Positions 17,632-27,004 of a stretch of DNA of 64,000 bases are shown in pieces. A program made the translations under genes and the position numbers. Position 1 is the first letter of the stretch. The number at the start of each line of letters is the position of its first letter. The stretch comes from Kiloniella spongiae (GTDB lineage Bacteria; Pseudomonadota; Alphaproteobacteria; Kiloniellales; Kiloniellaceae), in the NCBI RefSeq assembly GCF_001026905.1, contig NZ_LAQL01000005.1, forward strand, positions 62,001 to 126,000. Reading direction: 5' to 3'. Below the pieces are notes generated by a model. It was given only the letters and a program-made list of their open reading frames with translations, was not told the DNA's origin and did no database searches.

Positions 17632-19276
17632 AAAGTCTTTCCTTGAACGGAGCCATGCCAACCCGGTTGTAAGCATCAAGGAAGCTTTCCTCAGCACCGT
17701 CACGGATCTCGAGATAGGTGTTCACCACTGTTTCAACAGCATCAACAATTTTATCATAGGCAAATGACGGCCCGATAATCTTGCCTATCGCAGCATTTTC
17801 GTTGGCATTTCCACCCAAAGTAATCTGGTAATATTCTTCACCCTTACGATCAACACCCAGAATACCGATGTGCCCCACATGATGATGGCCACAGGCATTG
17901 ATACACCCGGAAATCTTGAGCTTGAGCTCACCGATATCATATTGACGTTCGATATCTGCAAAGCGTTTGCTAATAGCCTGAGCAACTGGGATTGATCGTG
18001 CATTAGCAAGGGCACAATAATCCAGCCCCGGGCAGACGATCATATCTGAAATCAAGCCGAGATTACCTGTTGCCAATCCTGATTTCTGTAACCCTAGGAA
18101 GACATCATACAGATCATCGAGCTTCACATGCGGCAAAACTAGATTTTGCTCATGCGTTGCCCGAATTTCATCAAAACTATATTTCTCAGCCAGATCAGCC
18201 ACAACTTCCATCTGATCATCTGTGATATCGCCCGGCGCTTCCCCTTCTGGTTTCAGAGAGATATTGGCAATGGCATAGCCAGGTCTTTTGTGTGCAACAA
18301 CATTCGCACGCACCCAGGTGGCAAAGCCACGATCTTCGAAGCGTTTCACCTCAAACGAACGAGAAGTCGCATCAAGCGTCTCGAAAGTTGGAGGGGCGAA
18401 GTAATCGTTAATGCGATCAACTTCTTCCAATGGCAGATTCAACGCTGTATCTTTGATGCGGTTCCATTCTTCTTCGACCAGGCGACGAATTTCATCAATA
18501 CCAGTTTCATGAACCAGAATTTTGATACGGGCTTTGTATTTGTTATCACGACGGCCAATCTGGTTATACACGCGCAAAATGGCTTCAAGATAAGACAACA
18601 AGTGTTCCTTGGGCAGGAATTCACGAACGACCTTACCAATCATTGGTGTGCGTCCCTGACCACCACCAACGTGGACTTCAAAGCCCACTTCACCATCATC
18701 ATTCTTAACAATAGCCAAGCCAATGTCGTGAACGCGAATAGCTGCACGATCTGTTGTTGCACCCGTCACAGCAACCTTGAACTTGCGGGGCAAGAACGTG
18801 AATTCAGGATGCAAAGAAGACCATTGGCGAATGATTTCACAATATACACGCGGATCTTCGATCTCGTCGGCGGCGGCACCTGCATATTGATCAGACGTGG
18901 TATTTCTTATGCAGTTACCACTGGTCTGGATCGCGTGCATCTCTACTTCGGCAAGTTCCTTGAGAATAGCAGGAACATCCTTCAACACAGGCCAGTTGTA
19001 TTGGATATTTTGACGTGTCGTAAAGTGACCATAGCCACGATCATACTTGCGGGCAATATGAGCCAGTTTGCGCATCTGAACGGAATTGAAAGTTCCGTAG
19101 GGAATAGCAACGCGAAGCATATAAGCATGGAGCTGTAGATAAAGACCGTTCATCAAACGCAATGGTTTGAATTGATCTTCGGTCAAATCACCTTCGATAC
19201 GGCGTTCGACCTGATCCCCGAACTGTGCAACGCGTTGTTGAACAAAATCATAATCAAATTCGTCATAGCGATACAT
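17624..19276 (-). CDS. cysI: Siroheme sulfite/nitrite reductase
   Basis: The 550-residue reductase shows two ferredoxin-like/siroheme repeats. The cluster-binding cysteines are in CPGLDYC and SGCINACGHHHVGHIGILG near the C-terminal third. MYRYDEFDYDFV at 19276 is the natural start: AAGGA lies about 8 bases upstream and the DUF2849 stop is only 4 bases away, while the 44-residue extension runs inside that gene. No flavoprotein (CysJ) gene is present, so electrons probably come from ferredoxin. Its position between cysG (siroheme supply) and cysH supports sulfite reduction; nitrite cannot be excluded by sequence. Confidence 0.92.
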   Translation of the reverse strand: MYRYDEFDYDFVQQRVAQFGDQVERRIEGDLTEDQFKPLRLMNGLYLQLHAYMLRVAIPYGTFNSVQMRKLAHIARKYDRGYGHFTTRQNIQYNWPVLKDVPAILKELAEVEMHAIQTSGNCIRNTTSDQYAGAAADEIEDPRVYCEIIRQWSSLHPEFTFLPRKFKVAVTGATTDRAAIRVHDIGLAIVKNDDGEVGFEVHVGGGQGRTPMIGKVVREFLPKEHLLSYLEAILRVYNQIGRRDNKYKARIKILVHETGIDEIRRLVEEEWNRIKDTALNLPLEEVDRINDYFAPPTFETLDATSRSFEVKRFEDRGFATWVRANVVAHKRPGYAIANISLKPEGEAPGDITDDQMEVVADLAEKYSFDEIRATHEQNLVLPHVKLDDLYDVFLGLQKSGLATGNLGLISDMIVCPGLDYCALANARSIPVAQAISKRFADIERQYDIGELKLKISGCINACGHHHVGHIGILGVDRKGEEYYQITLGGNANENAAIGKIIGPSFAYDKIVDAVETVVNTYLEIRDGAEESFLDAYNRVGMAPFKERLYA

Positions 19277-19280
19277 AACG

Positions 19281-19610
19281 TTATTCCTTAACTGGTCCGG
19301 ATGAAACTGACTCCGATGAATTGGCCGGAGTACCGTGACCGTACAGTACGGTTGGGCCCTTCGCCCGAATACCTTCCTTGACTGAAAGTGGCTGAAGACC
19401 GGCTTCATTACGCTCGACTTTAATCAAGTAAGGACCAACAATAAGCTGGTTCGCTTCGGCCTTTTCGGCCTCAGTCAACAACGCTGCTGCGCCATCGTTA
19501 TCTTCAACGGCTTTTGCTGAGGCAAAATGATCTGTCCATTCTTCATTTTCACCGAAATAGACAACACCACCGCCAAGCAATCTGTTTGCAGTCATAATTT
19601 GCAATGACAT
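19281..19610 (-). CDS. DUF2849 protein, sulfur-assimilation accessory
   Basis: A 109-residue protein of the alphaproteobacterial DUF2849 family, with the typical opening MSLQIMTANRLLGGGVVYF and the core NQLIVGPYLIKVERNEAGLQPLSVKEGIRAKGPTV split over residues 55-90. It has no cysteines, signal peptide or membrane segment. It is packed between cysG (28 bases) and cysI (4 bases), as is common in alphaproteobacteria, so a role in making or helping the siroheme reductase is likely, but no activity is known to me. The Ser-rich C-terminal tail is probably disordered. Confidence 0.88.
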   Translation of the reverse strand: MSLQIMTANRLLGGGVVYFGENEEWTDHFASAKAVEDNDGAAALLTEAEKAEANQLIVGPYLIKVERNEAGLQPLSVKEGIRAKGPTVLYGHGTPANSSESVSSGPVKE

Positions 19611-19638
19611 TTTCTTTACTCTCTCCTAAACGTGCCGT

Positions 19639-21090
19639 TTATTGAGCGGCAACGGCGACTTCATTCAAAAAGGAAGCCGTATTTTTATTTTCCAACGCAG
19701 CAGTTGTAATCTGCTGTAAATCCGATGTATCGGCATAGGCCGCGACTGATCCGATAACGATCAGTGAAGGACCTGTAACCTGATGTCGCTGGACCATCTC
19801 AGCAGCATCAAAAAGCTGTCCGGGAAGAACCCTTTGATCAACACGCGTACCATTTTCGATGATCGCGATTGGTGTCTTTGGATCCTGGCCGTGTTTAATC
19901 AACCGATCAGATATTTGCCCGGCATTTTTCAGCCCCATATAAAAGACCAATGTTTGGCGACTATTGATCAAACTCGACCAATCAGCCGCAGTCATATCAT
20001 CACCCGTCTGCCCGGTAACAAAGGTAACCATTGATGCATGCTCGCGGTGGGTTAAGGGGATGCCCGATGCAGCCGCACAACCAACCGCAGCCGTAATGCC
20101 CGGAACAACATCAACTTCGATCCCGACAGATTTCAGTACATCCATTTCTTCACCACCACGCCCAAAAACAAACGGGTCACCACCTTTGAGGCGGACAACG
20201 CGCAGCCCCTTACGTGCTTCACGAACAAGAATGTCATTGATCTCGTCCTGAGTATGACTGTGATGTCCCGGTGCTTTACCCACATAAATACGATCGGCAT
20301 CCCGGCGGACATAATCGAGGATCTCATCACTGATCAGTCGGTCATATACAACGACATCAGCCTGCTGCATAAATCTCATGGCGCGGAAGGTAAGAAGATC
20401 TGGATCACCAGGGCCAGCACCAACGATGGCAACATGACCAGTGGCATTTTCCTGTTTCCAGTTCCGATTAATCAGCCCAAGCATGCTCTCACGAGCAGAA
20501 ACTTCGCGTCCGGAGAGAACAGATTCAGCGATGGGGCCATCAAAGAAATTTTCCCAAAATTTTCTACGTTCGTTTCCGCGAGAGATCGTTCCCTTCACCG
20601 CACCACGAAAGCTATCCGCAAAGGATGCGAGACGCCCAAGTGCTGGTGGTAGCATTCCTTCGATTTTCTCACGCAGATTACGCGCAAGAATTGGAGCAGA
20701 ACCACCGCTGGAAATACCAATAACAATCGGTGAACGGTCAACAATTGCAGGCATGATGAAGTCTGACAGTTCAGGGCGATCTACGGCATTAACCTTAATA
20801 CCCTTTGCCCGCGCAGCTTGTGCGACTGCCGCATCAATTTCTTCAATATCAGTTGCCGCAAAAACAAGGCTTGCGCCTGTGACGTCTTCATTCAGGAACT
20901 TGCGCCCCAGATGATCAACCTCAGTTTGCGCAACCAGTTCCTGAATCTCAGGACAGAGTGAAGGTGCTATCACAGTTACTGCTGCGTCAGCCTTACGAAG
21001 CAAACGCAGTTTCCTTGCAGCTAAGTCGCCGCCGCCAACCAAAACAACTTTCTGCCCCTTAAGAGACAGGAAAATCGGAAAGTGATCCAT
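19639..21090 (-). CDS. cysG: Siroheme synthase (trifunctional CysG)
   Basis: The 483-residue fusion has an N-terminal precorrin-2 dehydrogenase/ferrochelatase (about 1-205; NAD motif GGGDLAARK at 19-27) and a C-terminal uroporphyrinogen-III C-methyltransferase (about 215-460; VGAGPGDPDLLT, FGRGGEE and GITAAVGCAAASGIPLTHR). It makes siroheme from uroporphyrinogen III, the cofactor of the reductase two genes downstream. It is the first gene of the operon cysG-DUF2849-cysI-cysH. The 340-base region upstream is AT-rich and holds palindromes that may regulate it. Confidence 0.95.
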   Translation of the reverse strand: MDHFPIFLSLKGQKVVLVGGGDLAARKLRLLRKADAAVTVIAPSLCPEIQELVAQTEVDHLGRKFLNEDVTGASLVFAATDIEEIDAAVAQAARAKGIKVNAVDRPELSDFIMPAIVDRSPIVIGISSGGSAPILARNLREKIEGMLPPALGRLASFADSFRGAVKGTISRGNERRKFWENFFDGPIAESVLSGREVSARESMLGLINRNWKQENATGHVAIVGAGPGDPDLLTFRAMRFMQQADVVVYDRLISDEILDYVRRDADRIYVGKAPGHHSHTQDEINDILVREARKGLRVVRLKGGDPFVFGRGGEEMDVLKSVGIEVDVVPGITAAVGCAAASGIPLTHREHASMVTFVTGQTGDDMTAADWSSLINSRQTLVFYMGLKNAGQISDRLIKHGQDPKTPIAIIENGTRVDQRVLPGQLFDAAEMVQRHQVTGPSLIVIGSVAAYADTSDLQQITTAALENKNTASFLNEVAVAAQ

Positions 21091-21428
21091 GACACCCTCA
21101 CATCTATTTCACACATAATTTAGAGAAATTATTTTCTCAATTACATTAACTCACAGTGAATAGATGACATGTTTTGAAAAAATTACAAGTAAAAATGAAA
21201 TTTTTTAATATTTAACACTAATAATTAGTTAAAAATAGTGCAGACGATGAAACACTCAATGAAACAGGAAATTATTTTTTATGTACAAAAGATTTTATTA
21301 TAATAAAATCAACATATTAGTTACAATGCATAATATTACAAAAGAAGAATCTTACCCTATAAGGTAAAGATCTTATCATCCCTCCAATCGAGAAAAACAT
21401 AAATCCAGGGGAAAAATAAATTTTATAT
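21091..21428. other. AT-rich intergenic region with palindromes upstream of cysG
   Basis: No gene is seen in this 338-base stretch. It holds a perfect 20-bp palindrome (21291-21310), a 6-bp inverted repeat GAGAAA/TTTCTC (21123-21138) 33 bases before the cysG start, and an imperfect hairpin near 21350-21375 (CTTACC...GGTAAAG) that could end the pdxY transcript. The cysG promoter must lie here, but I cannot fix it with confidence. Confidence 0.5.
21291..21310. repeat. Perfect 20-bp AT-rich palindrome
   Basis: GATTTTATTATAATAAAATC is its own reverse complement. It lies between the pdxY stop and the cysG start, about 200 bases upstream of cysG. It could be an operator for the sulfur operon or the core of a weak terminator; AT-rich DNA makes chance palindromes more likely. 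Confidence 0.5.
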
Positions 21429-22289
21429 TTACACTTTTTTTCGTGTGATTATATTACTTGCACTTATAATACACTTTTGATGTGTAATTATATCAAGTTC
21501 TCTTAAATCAGACGCAACTGTGTGCTTTATTATGGAATATACAGCATTCAAAGATAACTCAGCAGCATCCATCTCATTTTGCCCCAGAAGTATTCTGGCT
21601 ATGAACATAGCTGTAAAAAGATCCCCCGTTCCCGAAGGGCCATTTTGTAAGAATGGCGTAGAGTACAACATTGCTCTATCTGGACGAACAACCAATGTAT
21701 GTGTTGTTTCTTCGCCTGTAGAATCTGCTGCAAAATCTGCAGAAGTGACAACCACACAACGTAAAGTAAAATCTTTCATGAGCTTGCGGGCAACCGCAAC
21801 CATATCACCATGGTTCAGACAACTCGTTGCAGTAAGGCTATCAAACTCAAATTTATTTGGCGTTATAATATCAGCCAGAGGCAACAGTTTATCTGTAATT
21901 AACTGCGGTATGCCCGCCTGAACAAAGAAACCTTTTCCAACATCCCCCATAACAGGATCAAGGCAATATAATCCCTGCGGATTGCAGACTTTAAAGCGCT
22001 TTACGGCTTTCTCAATAACATATCCATTCTCTAACGTCGCAAGGTAGCCACTCTGAAATCCTGCACTTCCATGAAAAGCGCCACGTTCTTCCAGTCCGGA
22101 GAACAGATCCTGCAAAAGGTCGCTCTCTATTGCCTGCCCATAAAAGCTAGAATGCGCAGGATGATTGGATAAAATTGTCGTTGGAACTAAATGTACAGAA
22201 ACCCCGAGCTTCTGCATCGGAAATGCCGCCGCAGAATTCCCAACATGCCCATAACAAACATGGGATTGGGCAGAGATAATTGATGGCAT
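21429..22289 (-). CDS. pdxY: Pyridoxal kinase
   Basis: A 286-residue PfkB-superfamily kinase. MPSIISAQSHVCYGHVGNSA is the typical pyridoxal-kinase start; GGGGA about 8 bases upstream of the ATG at 22289 supports it over the longer frame to 22325. Further marks are PTTILSNHPAH, DPVMGD, the ITPNKFEFDSLT block, and the anion hole/catalytic base region NGPSGTGDLFTA near the C-terminus. It makes pyridoxal 5'-phosphate from the vitamer in the cytosol as a salvage step. It lies 78 bases after the AmgK-like kinase gene on the same strand, so co-transcription is possible without a clear functional tie. Confidence 0.92.
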   Translation of the reverse strand: MPSIISAQSHVCYGHVGNSAAAFPMQKLGVSVHLVPTTILSNHPAHSSFYGQAIESDLLQDLFSGLEERGAFHGSAGFQSGYLATLENGYVIEKAVKRFKVCNPQGLYCLDPVMGDVGKGFFVQAGIPQLITDKLLPLADIITPNKFEFDSLTATSCLNHGDMVAVARKLMKDFTLRCVVVTSADFAADSTGEETTHTLVVRPDRAMLYSTPFLQNGPSGTGDLFTAMFIARILLGQNEMDAAELSLNAVYSIIKHTVASDLRELDIITHQKCIISASNIITRKKV

Positions 22290-22367
22290 AGCTTTTCCCC
22301 TACATGAACGCCACAGGCATGACATGCCTTACCAAAAGCTCCCCGCTCTCAAAGAGACAAAAATTGC

Positions 22368-23468
22368 CTAAGATAGCGAGACAGGAAACCCTTCCGTTAG
22401 AGCAGCTGACTTCATAACTTTTTCTTGGTCAATTGTTTCAGCTTTTAACTCAACAACAAAATCCGGAAAATATCTATCAAACCAGCTCTTTACGGGTTCT
22501 AGAATACTATTTTGCAAAGAGCTATCCATCAAACTGCTGACACGCGTTACATGTTTCAGATAGGCATCCTTCTGGTCTCGTGAATAAAGACGCGTAAATA
22601 ATCCTAAGACTTTAGCATGACGCTGTGCAGAAAGAACATAATACCAGGACATAAAATCCTGTCCCGCTTCACTATCCCTGTCAATTTTCATTGCTTTGAG
22701 ATAACGCTCAATCATCCTTGTTCGCAGTCCCTCATCAATATCACGGCGGGCATCTTCTACCAAAGACATCAGATCATAGGGCGCAGCACCGAGTACTGCG
22801 GTCTGAAAATCCAACAAACCGCACGATGCAACACCATCACGTCCGTCCAAAATCATAAGATTATCAATATGAAAATCTCGTAAAACCAAAGTAGTCGGAA
22901 GCAGAGGCAGAAATTTAAAAACCCGACACCAAGCCGACACATAGGCTTGCCGTACTTCGGCAGGCAAAGCTGCGCCCTTTACACTCGGCACATACCAATC
23001 CGCCATAATAAGCGCTTCTTTCACTAAAAAAGCCAAGTCATAGGGCGGCATATCAATTTGAGCCAGCCTTTCGGATGAATGCATTGTAACCAACACATCA
23101 ATAGCAAGTTCATAGAGTTTTTCTTCGTTCCATCCCGCATGCAAAAGCTTTGCGTAGGTATTGTCGCCAAAATCTTCTAGTAATAAAAACCCATTTTCGA
23201 TGTCTTCTTGATGGATAACAGGTGTTGAAACGCCACAGGATAATAAATGCCGCCCGACCTTTGCGAACACTGCCACAGGTTCCGCAATACCAGGCGGTGC
23301 GTCCATAACGATCCTTGTTTCGCTTCCTTTGGTCAGCCTGAAATAACACCGTGCAGAAGCATCAACAGGCAAAGCTTCAACAGCAGCACCTTCCCAACCT
23401 GTATTCTTTATAAAAGCGATTCTCTGCTGTTCTCTTTGATCGGGGGTAATGCTCACCAATAGCTCCAC
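22368..23468 (-). CDS. AmgK-like sugar kinase/phosphotransferase
   Basis: A 366-residue APH-fold protein resembling the COG3178 group that includes AmgK, the anomeric MurNAc/GlcNAc kinase of peptidoglycan recycling. Visible marks are DASARCYFRL in the N-lobe (about 36-45), LLLEDFGDNTYA, the catalytic loop LRDFHIDNLM, and the metal Asp in LLDFQTAVLG. In many alphaproteobacteria this gene sits beside tsaE and a MurU-like nucleotidyltransferase; neither is here, so assignment rests on sequence alone. It is divergent from hutU. The first ATG was accepted; the next Met codons lie inside the fold. Confidence 0.75.
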   Translation of the reverse strand: MELLVSITPDQREQQRIAFIKNTGWEGAAVEALPVDASARCYFRLTKGSETRIVMDAPPGIAEPVAVFAKVGRHLLSCGVSTPVIHQEDIENGFLLLEDFGDNTYAKLLHAGWNEEKLYELAIDVLVTMHSSERLAQIDMPPYDLAFLVKEALIMADWYVPSVKGAALPAEVRQAYVSAWCRVFKFLPLLPTTLVLRDFHIDNLMILDGRDGVASCGLLDFQTAVLGAAPYDLMSLVEDARRDIDEGLRTRMIERYLKAMKIDRDSEAGQDFMSWYYVLSAQRHAKVLGLFTRLYSRDQKDAYLKHVTRVSSLMDSSLQNSILEPVKSWFDRYFPDFVVELKAETIDQEKVMKSAALTEGFPVSLS

Positions 23469-23560
23469 TTAACAAAACACACGTATTCTCAATAGCTTTT
23501 CACCTTATATCTGAAAGAGAAAAGGAAAAACAGCAGATGTACTATTCAGGATATTGACAA

Positions 23561-23592
23561 GATGTATAGACAAGTTATTTTGTATATACATA
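23561..23592 (+). promoter_or_regulatory. Tandem hut operator-like palindromes
   Basis: Two related sites, GATGTATAGACAAG (23561-23574) and TTTGTATATACATA (23579-23592), share the core TGTATA(G/T)ACA and are centred 18 bp apart. The second core is a perfect 10-bp palindrome. They end about 25 bases before the hutU start, where a repressor would block transcription. A HutC-type regulator is encoded downstream. A candidate promoter, TAGACA-N18-TATTCC (23567-23596), overlaps them. Confidence 0.65.
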
Positions 23593-23616
23593 TTCCTGAG
23601 TCGGAAAGTTGGACAA

Positions 23617-25281
23617 ATGAAAAAGAACACACGCACAATCCGCGCCCCACACGGCCCAGAGCTTTCATGCGAAAGCTGGCTGAGTGAAGCACCGCTTAGA
23701 ATGTTAATGAATAATTTGGATCCGGATGTTGCTGAACACCCTGAAGAACTGGTGGTTTATGGTGGGATTGGTCGCGCAGCCCGAAACTGGGAATGTTACG
23801 ATAAAATTGTCGAAAGCCTGAAAAAACTGAAAGACGATCAAACGCTTCTCGTTCAATCCGGTAAACCCGTTGGCATTTTCCCAACGCATTCAGATGCCCC
23901 TCGTGTTCTTATTGCCAACTCTAACCTCGTACCGAACTGGGCAAACTGGGACCATTTCAACAAGCTCGATAAAGCTGGCTTGATGATGTACGGCCAGATG
24001 ACCGCTGGATCATGGATCTATATCGGCAGCCAGGGTATTGTTCAGGGTACATACGAAACTTTTGTCGAAGCAGGACGCCAACACTATAACGGTGACCTTT
24101 CCGGCCGCTGGATCCTTACTGGTGGCCTTGGGGGGATGGGCGGAGCACAACCCCTTTCCGCCACAATGGCTGGTGCCTCTATGTTAGCTGTTGAATGTCA
24201 GGAAGACCGCATTGATATGCGTATCCGTACAGGATATCTGGATAAAAAATGCAGTGATCTTGATGAAGCACTTAACATTATCAATGATGCTGTCGCCAAC
24301 AAAAAAGCAATCTCTGTTGGTTTACTTGGCAATGCTGCTGATATCTTCCCGGAGCTTGTTAAACGTGGCGTCCGCCCAGATATTGTCACCGACCAAACGT
24401 CTGCACATGATCCTCTTAATGGGTACCTTCCCCAAGGCTGGACCTGGGGTGAATATGTTGACCGATCAGAAAAAGACCCCAAAGGTACAACAACAGCCGC
24501 AAAGAAATCTATGGCCGTACAGGTTCAGGCCATGCTCGATTTCCATGCACAGGGTATCCCGACAGTTGACTACGGTAACAATATCCGTCAGATGGCCTTC
24601 GAGGAAGGCGTTGAAAATGCCTTTGATTTCCCTGGCTTTGTCCCAGCCTACATCCGCCCCCTCTTTTGTCGTGGTATAGGCCCATTCCGTTGGGCAGCCC
24701 TTTCCGGTGATCCTGAAGACATTTATAAAACAGATCAAAAAGTCAAAGAGCTTATTCCGGATGATCCGCATCTGCACAACTGGCTGGACATGGCACGCGA
24801 GCGCATTCACTTCCAGGGCCTCCCATCCCGTATTTGCTGGGTTGGTCTGGGACAACGACACAAACTAGGCCTTGCCTTTAACGAAATGGTGCGCAATGGC
24901 GAACTTAAAGCACCAGTTGTTATTGGTCGTGATCACCTGGATTCAGGATCAGTTGCCAGCCCGAACCGCGAAACAGAAAGCATGATGGATGGATCTGATG
25001 CCGTTTCAGACTGGCCTTTGCTTAACGCGCTTTTAAACACCGCTGGCGGTGCCACATGGGTATCTCTCCACCACGGTGGAGGTGTTGGCATGGGTTTCTC
25101 ACAACACTCTGGTGTTGTTATCTGTGCTGATGGTACAGAAGCAGCAGACAAACGATTGGGGCGTGTTCTCTGGAATGATCCCGCAACAGGTGTTATGCGT
25201 CATGCAGATGCCGGATACGAAATTGCTAAAAAATGTGCTCGGGATAATAATCTCGACCTTCCTATGGAGTCAGATAAATGA
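23617..25281 (+). CDS. hutU: Urocanate hydratase
   Basis: The 554-residue urocanase converts urocanate to imidazolonepropionate with tightly bound NAD+. It matches the family over its full length: [10 protein letters not shown] near 50, the NAD-binding [12 protein letters not shown] near 170, and the C-terminal [13 protein letters not shown] and WNDPATGV. I chose the ATG at 23617 ([15 protein letters not shown]); the 21-residue extension to 23554 would start inside the operator region and is not family-like. Its stop overlaps the hutH start (ATGA), so the two enzymes are coupled. The operator-like sites upstream suggest induction by urocanate through HutC. Confidence 0.95.
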   Translation: MKKNTRTIRAPHGPELSCESWLSEAPLRMLMNNLDPDVAEHPEELVVYGGIGRAARNWECYDKIVESLKKLKDDQTLLVQSGKPVGIFPTHSDAPRVLIANSNLVPNWANWDHFNKLDKAGLMMYGQMTAGSWIYIGSQGIVQGTYETFVEAGRQHYNGDLSGRWILTGGLGGMGGAQPLSATMAGASMLAVECQEDRIDMRIRTGYLDKKCSDLDEALNIINDAVANKKAISVGLLGNAADIFPELVKRGVRPDIVTDQTSAHDPLNGYLPQGWTWGEYVDRSEKDPKGTTTAAKKSMAVQVQAMLDFHAQGIPTVDYGNNIRQMAFEEGVENAFDFPGFVPAYIRPLFCRGIGPFRWAALSGDPEDIYKTDQKVKELIPDDPHLHNWLDMARERIHFQGLPSRICWVGLGQRHKLGLAFNEMVRNGELKAPVVIGRDHLDSGSVASPNRETESMMDGSDAVSDWPLLNALLNTAGGATWVSLHHGGGVGMGFSQHSGVVICADGTEAADKRLGRVLWNDPATGVMRHADAGYEIAKKCARDNNLDLPMESDK

Positions 25282-26810
25282 AATCACTGATCCTGACACC
25301 CCGTCAACTGACACTCTCTACTCTTCGCGCTCTTACATTTGATGATGTAAAAATCGAACTGAATCCAGCTTGCAAAGCGCAAATTGCTGCATCGACAGAA
25401 ACCGTTCGTGATGTACTGAGAGACGGCAGAACCGTTTACGGTATCAATACCGGTTTCGGGCGACTTGCTTCTACACGTATTGATGACGAACAGCTAGAAG
25501 AGTTACAAAGCAACCTTGTGTTGTCCCACGCAACAGGTATGGGGCCGCTGCTTGATGATGAAGTTGTTCGCCTCATTCTGGCACTCAAGGTAACCTCGCT
25601 TGCTCAGGGTTTTTCAGGCATCAGACAGGAAGTTCTCGATTATCTGATCACTTTTTATAATGAAGGTCTATACCCTTGCATCCCGTCAAAAGGATCTGTT
25701 GGCGCTTCTGGTGACCTCGCGCCCCTTGCGCACATGTCTGCTTTGATAATCGGTGCTGGAAAAGCCCGGTACAAAGGTGAAATTATGCCAGCCAAGGAAG
25801 GGCTGGAACGCATTGGGTTAAAGCCAATGGTTCTTGGTCCGAAAGAAGGCCTTGCCCTCTTGAACGGTACCCAGGTTTCAACAGCTCTGGCACTTGTAGG
25901 GCTTTTCAGAGCAGAAAACCTGATGAATGCCAGCACACTGGTTGGTGCCATGAGCGTAGAAGCCGCCAAAGGATCACATGTTCCCTTTGATCCCCGCATT
26001 CAAGAAGCCCGGGGACAAATTGGACAAGCAGACATCGCATCTGTATTCAGAACCGTTCTGGACGGCAGTCCGATCAATGACAGTCATACCGACTGTTCAA
26101 AAGTTCAAGACCCCTATTCCCTTCGTTGCCAACCCCAAGTTCTTGGTGCCTGTTTGGATCACATGCGGTTTGCCGCCGGTATCTTCGAACGTGAAGCCAA
26201 CGCTGTATCAGACAATCCGCTGGTATTCACAAAAGAAGGCGACATCCTATCTGGGGGTAACTTCCATGCTGAGCCAGTGGCCATGGCATCTGATGTCCTC
26301 GCCCTTGCCATATCGGAAATGGGCGCTTTGTCCGAACGTCGTATTGCACTCTTGATGGACAGCTCCATGTCAGGTCTCCCACCCTTCCTCGTTGCGGGAA
26401 GTGGCCTCAACTCTGGCTTCATGATTGCACAGGTTACCGCTGCGGCCCTCGCATCAGAGAACAAATCTCTTGCCCATCCGGCTTGTGTTGACAGCCTGCC
26501 AACATCTGCAAATCAGGAAGATCATGTTTCCATGGCAACCTTTGCCGCAAGGCGTTTGTCAGATATGGCAAAAAATACAGCGGGTGTGTTAGCAGTAGAG
26601 CTTTTATCCGCAGCCCAAGGTATTGATTTCCTCAAACCGTTAAAGACATCACCAACACTTGAAACGGTTATGGAAAGATTGCGTAAAGATGTCGCCTTCT
26701 TCGAACAGGATCGTTATTTTGCCGACGATCTGGAAGCAGCAGAAGATTTGGTATGGCACGGAACATTTAACACAATTTCCAAACCTAATTTCCTGCCAAG
26801 TTTTGACTAG
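25278..26810 (+). CDS. hutH: Histidine ammonia-lyase
   Basis: A 510-residue histidase that removes ammonia from L-histidine to give urocanate. The Ala143-Ser144-Gly145 triad in [14 protein letters not shown] forms the MIO electrophile without a separate cofactor; NTGFG (57-61), the QDPYSLRC-type block ([12 protein letters not shown]) and [10 protein letters not shown] near the C-terminus are the other family marks. It overlaps hutU by 4 bases. hutI and hutG/hutF, needed to finish the pathway, are not in this window, so they must lie elsewhere or the operon is split. Confidence 0.95.
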   Translation: MKSLILTPRQLTLSTLRALTFDDVKIELNPACKAQIAASTETVRDVLRDGRTVYGINTGFGRLASTRIDDEQLEELQSNLVLSHATGMGPLLDDEVVRLILALKVTSLAQGFSGIRQEVLDYLITFYNEGLYPCIPSKGSVGASGDLAPLAHMSALIIGAGKARYKGEIMPAKEGLERIGLKPMVLGPKEGLALLNGTQVSTALALVGLFRAENLMNASTLVGAMSVEAAKGSHVPFDPRIQEARGQIGQADIASVFRTVLDGSPINDSHTDCSKVQDPYSLRCQPQVLGACLDHMRFAAGIFEREANAVSDNPLVFTKEGDILSGGNFHAEPVAMASDVLALAISEMGALSERRIALLMDSSMSGLPPFLVAGSGLNSGFMIAQVTAAALASENKSLAHPACVDSLPTSANQEDHVSMATFAARRLSDMAKNTAGVLAVELLSAAQGIDFLKPLKTSPTLETVMERLRKDVAFFEQDRYFADDLEAAEDLVWHGTFNTISKPNFLPSFD

Positions 26811-26830
26811 GCAATCAGGCCGATAATCTA

Positions 26831-26853
26831 GAGCTCTTTAATAAAAAGAGCTC
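26831..26853 (+). repeat. Hairpin after hutH
   Basis: GAGCTCTTT (26831-26839) and AAAGAGCTC (26845-26853) are exact inverted copies around a 5-base loop, 20 bases past the hutH stop. No T run follows, so it may protect the mRNA end or terminate weakly. Confidence 0.55.
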
Positions 26854-26879
26854 GGTACTGGGTTCTGATTGACACAACA

Positions 26880-26927
26880 ACAGTGTATTTCCAGTTTATT
26901 TAAAATTTTCCACTGGAAATACACTGT
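26880..26927. promoter_or_regulatory. 16-bp perfect inverted repeat upstream of hutC
   Basis: ACAGTGTATTTCCAGT (26880-26895) is repeated exactly in inverse at 26912-26927 (ACTGGAAATACACTGT) around a 16-base AT-rich spacer. It lies about 80 bases before the hutC start. No T run follows on either strand, so it looks more like a two-site operator than a terminator. The TGTAT half-sequence is shared with the hutU-proximal sites. Confidence 0.6.
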
Positions 26928-27004
26928 AAAACCATGCATCTATTAATTTATTACAATAATAACAAGAAACGATAAACGTCGCTTGGCGCGTGTGGGGATT
27001 TATA

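Noticed and set aside
18146-19138. 330-codon open frame on the plus strand
   Set aside because: It lies wholly antisense to cysI, has no family resemblance or ribosome site, and is explained by the codon bias of cysI.
21091-21428. Cobalamin or SAM riboswitch before cysG
   Set aside because: None of the conserved aptamer motifs is present in this AT-rich stretch.
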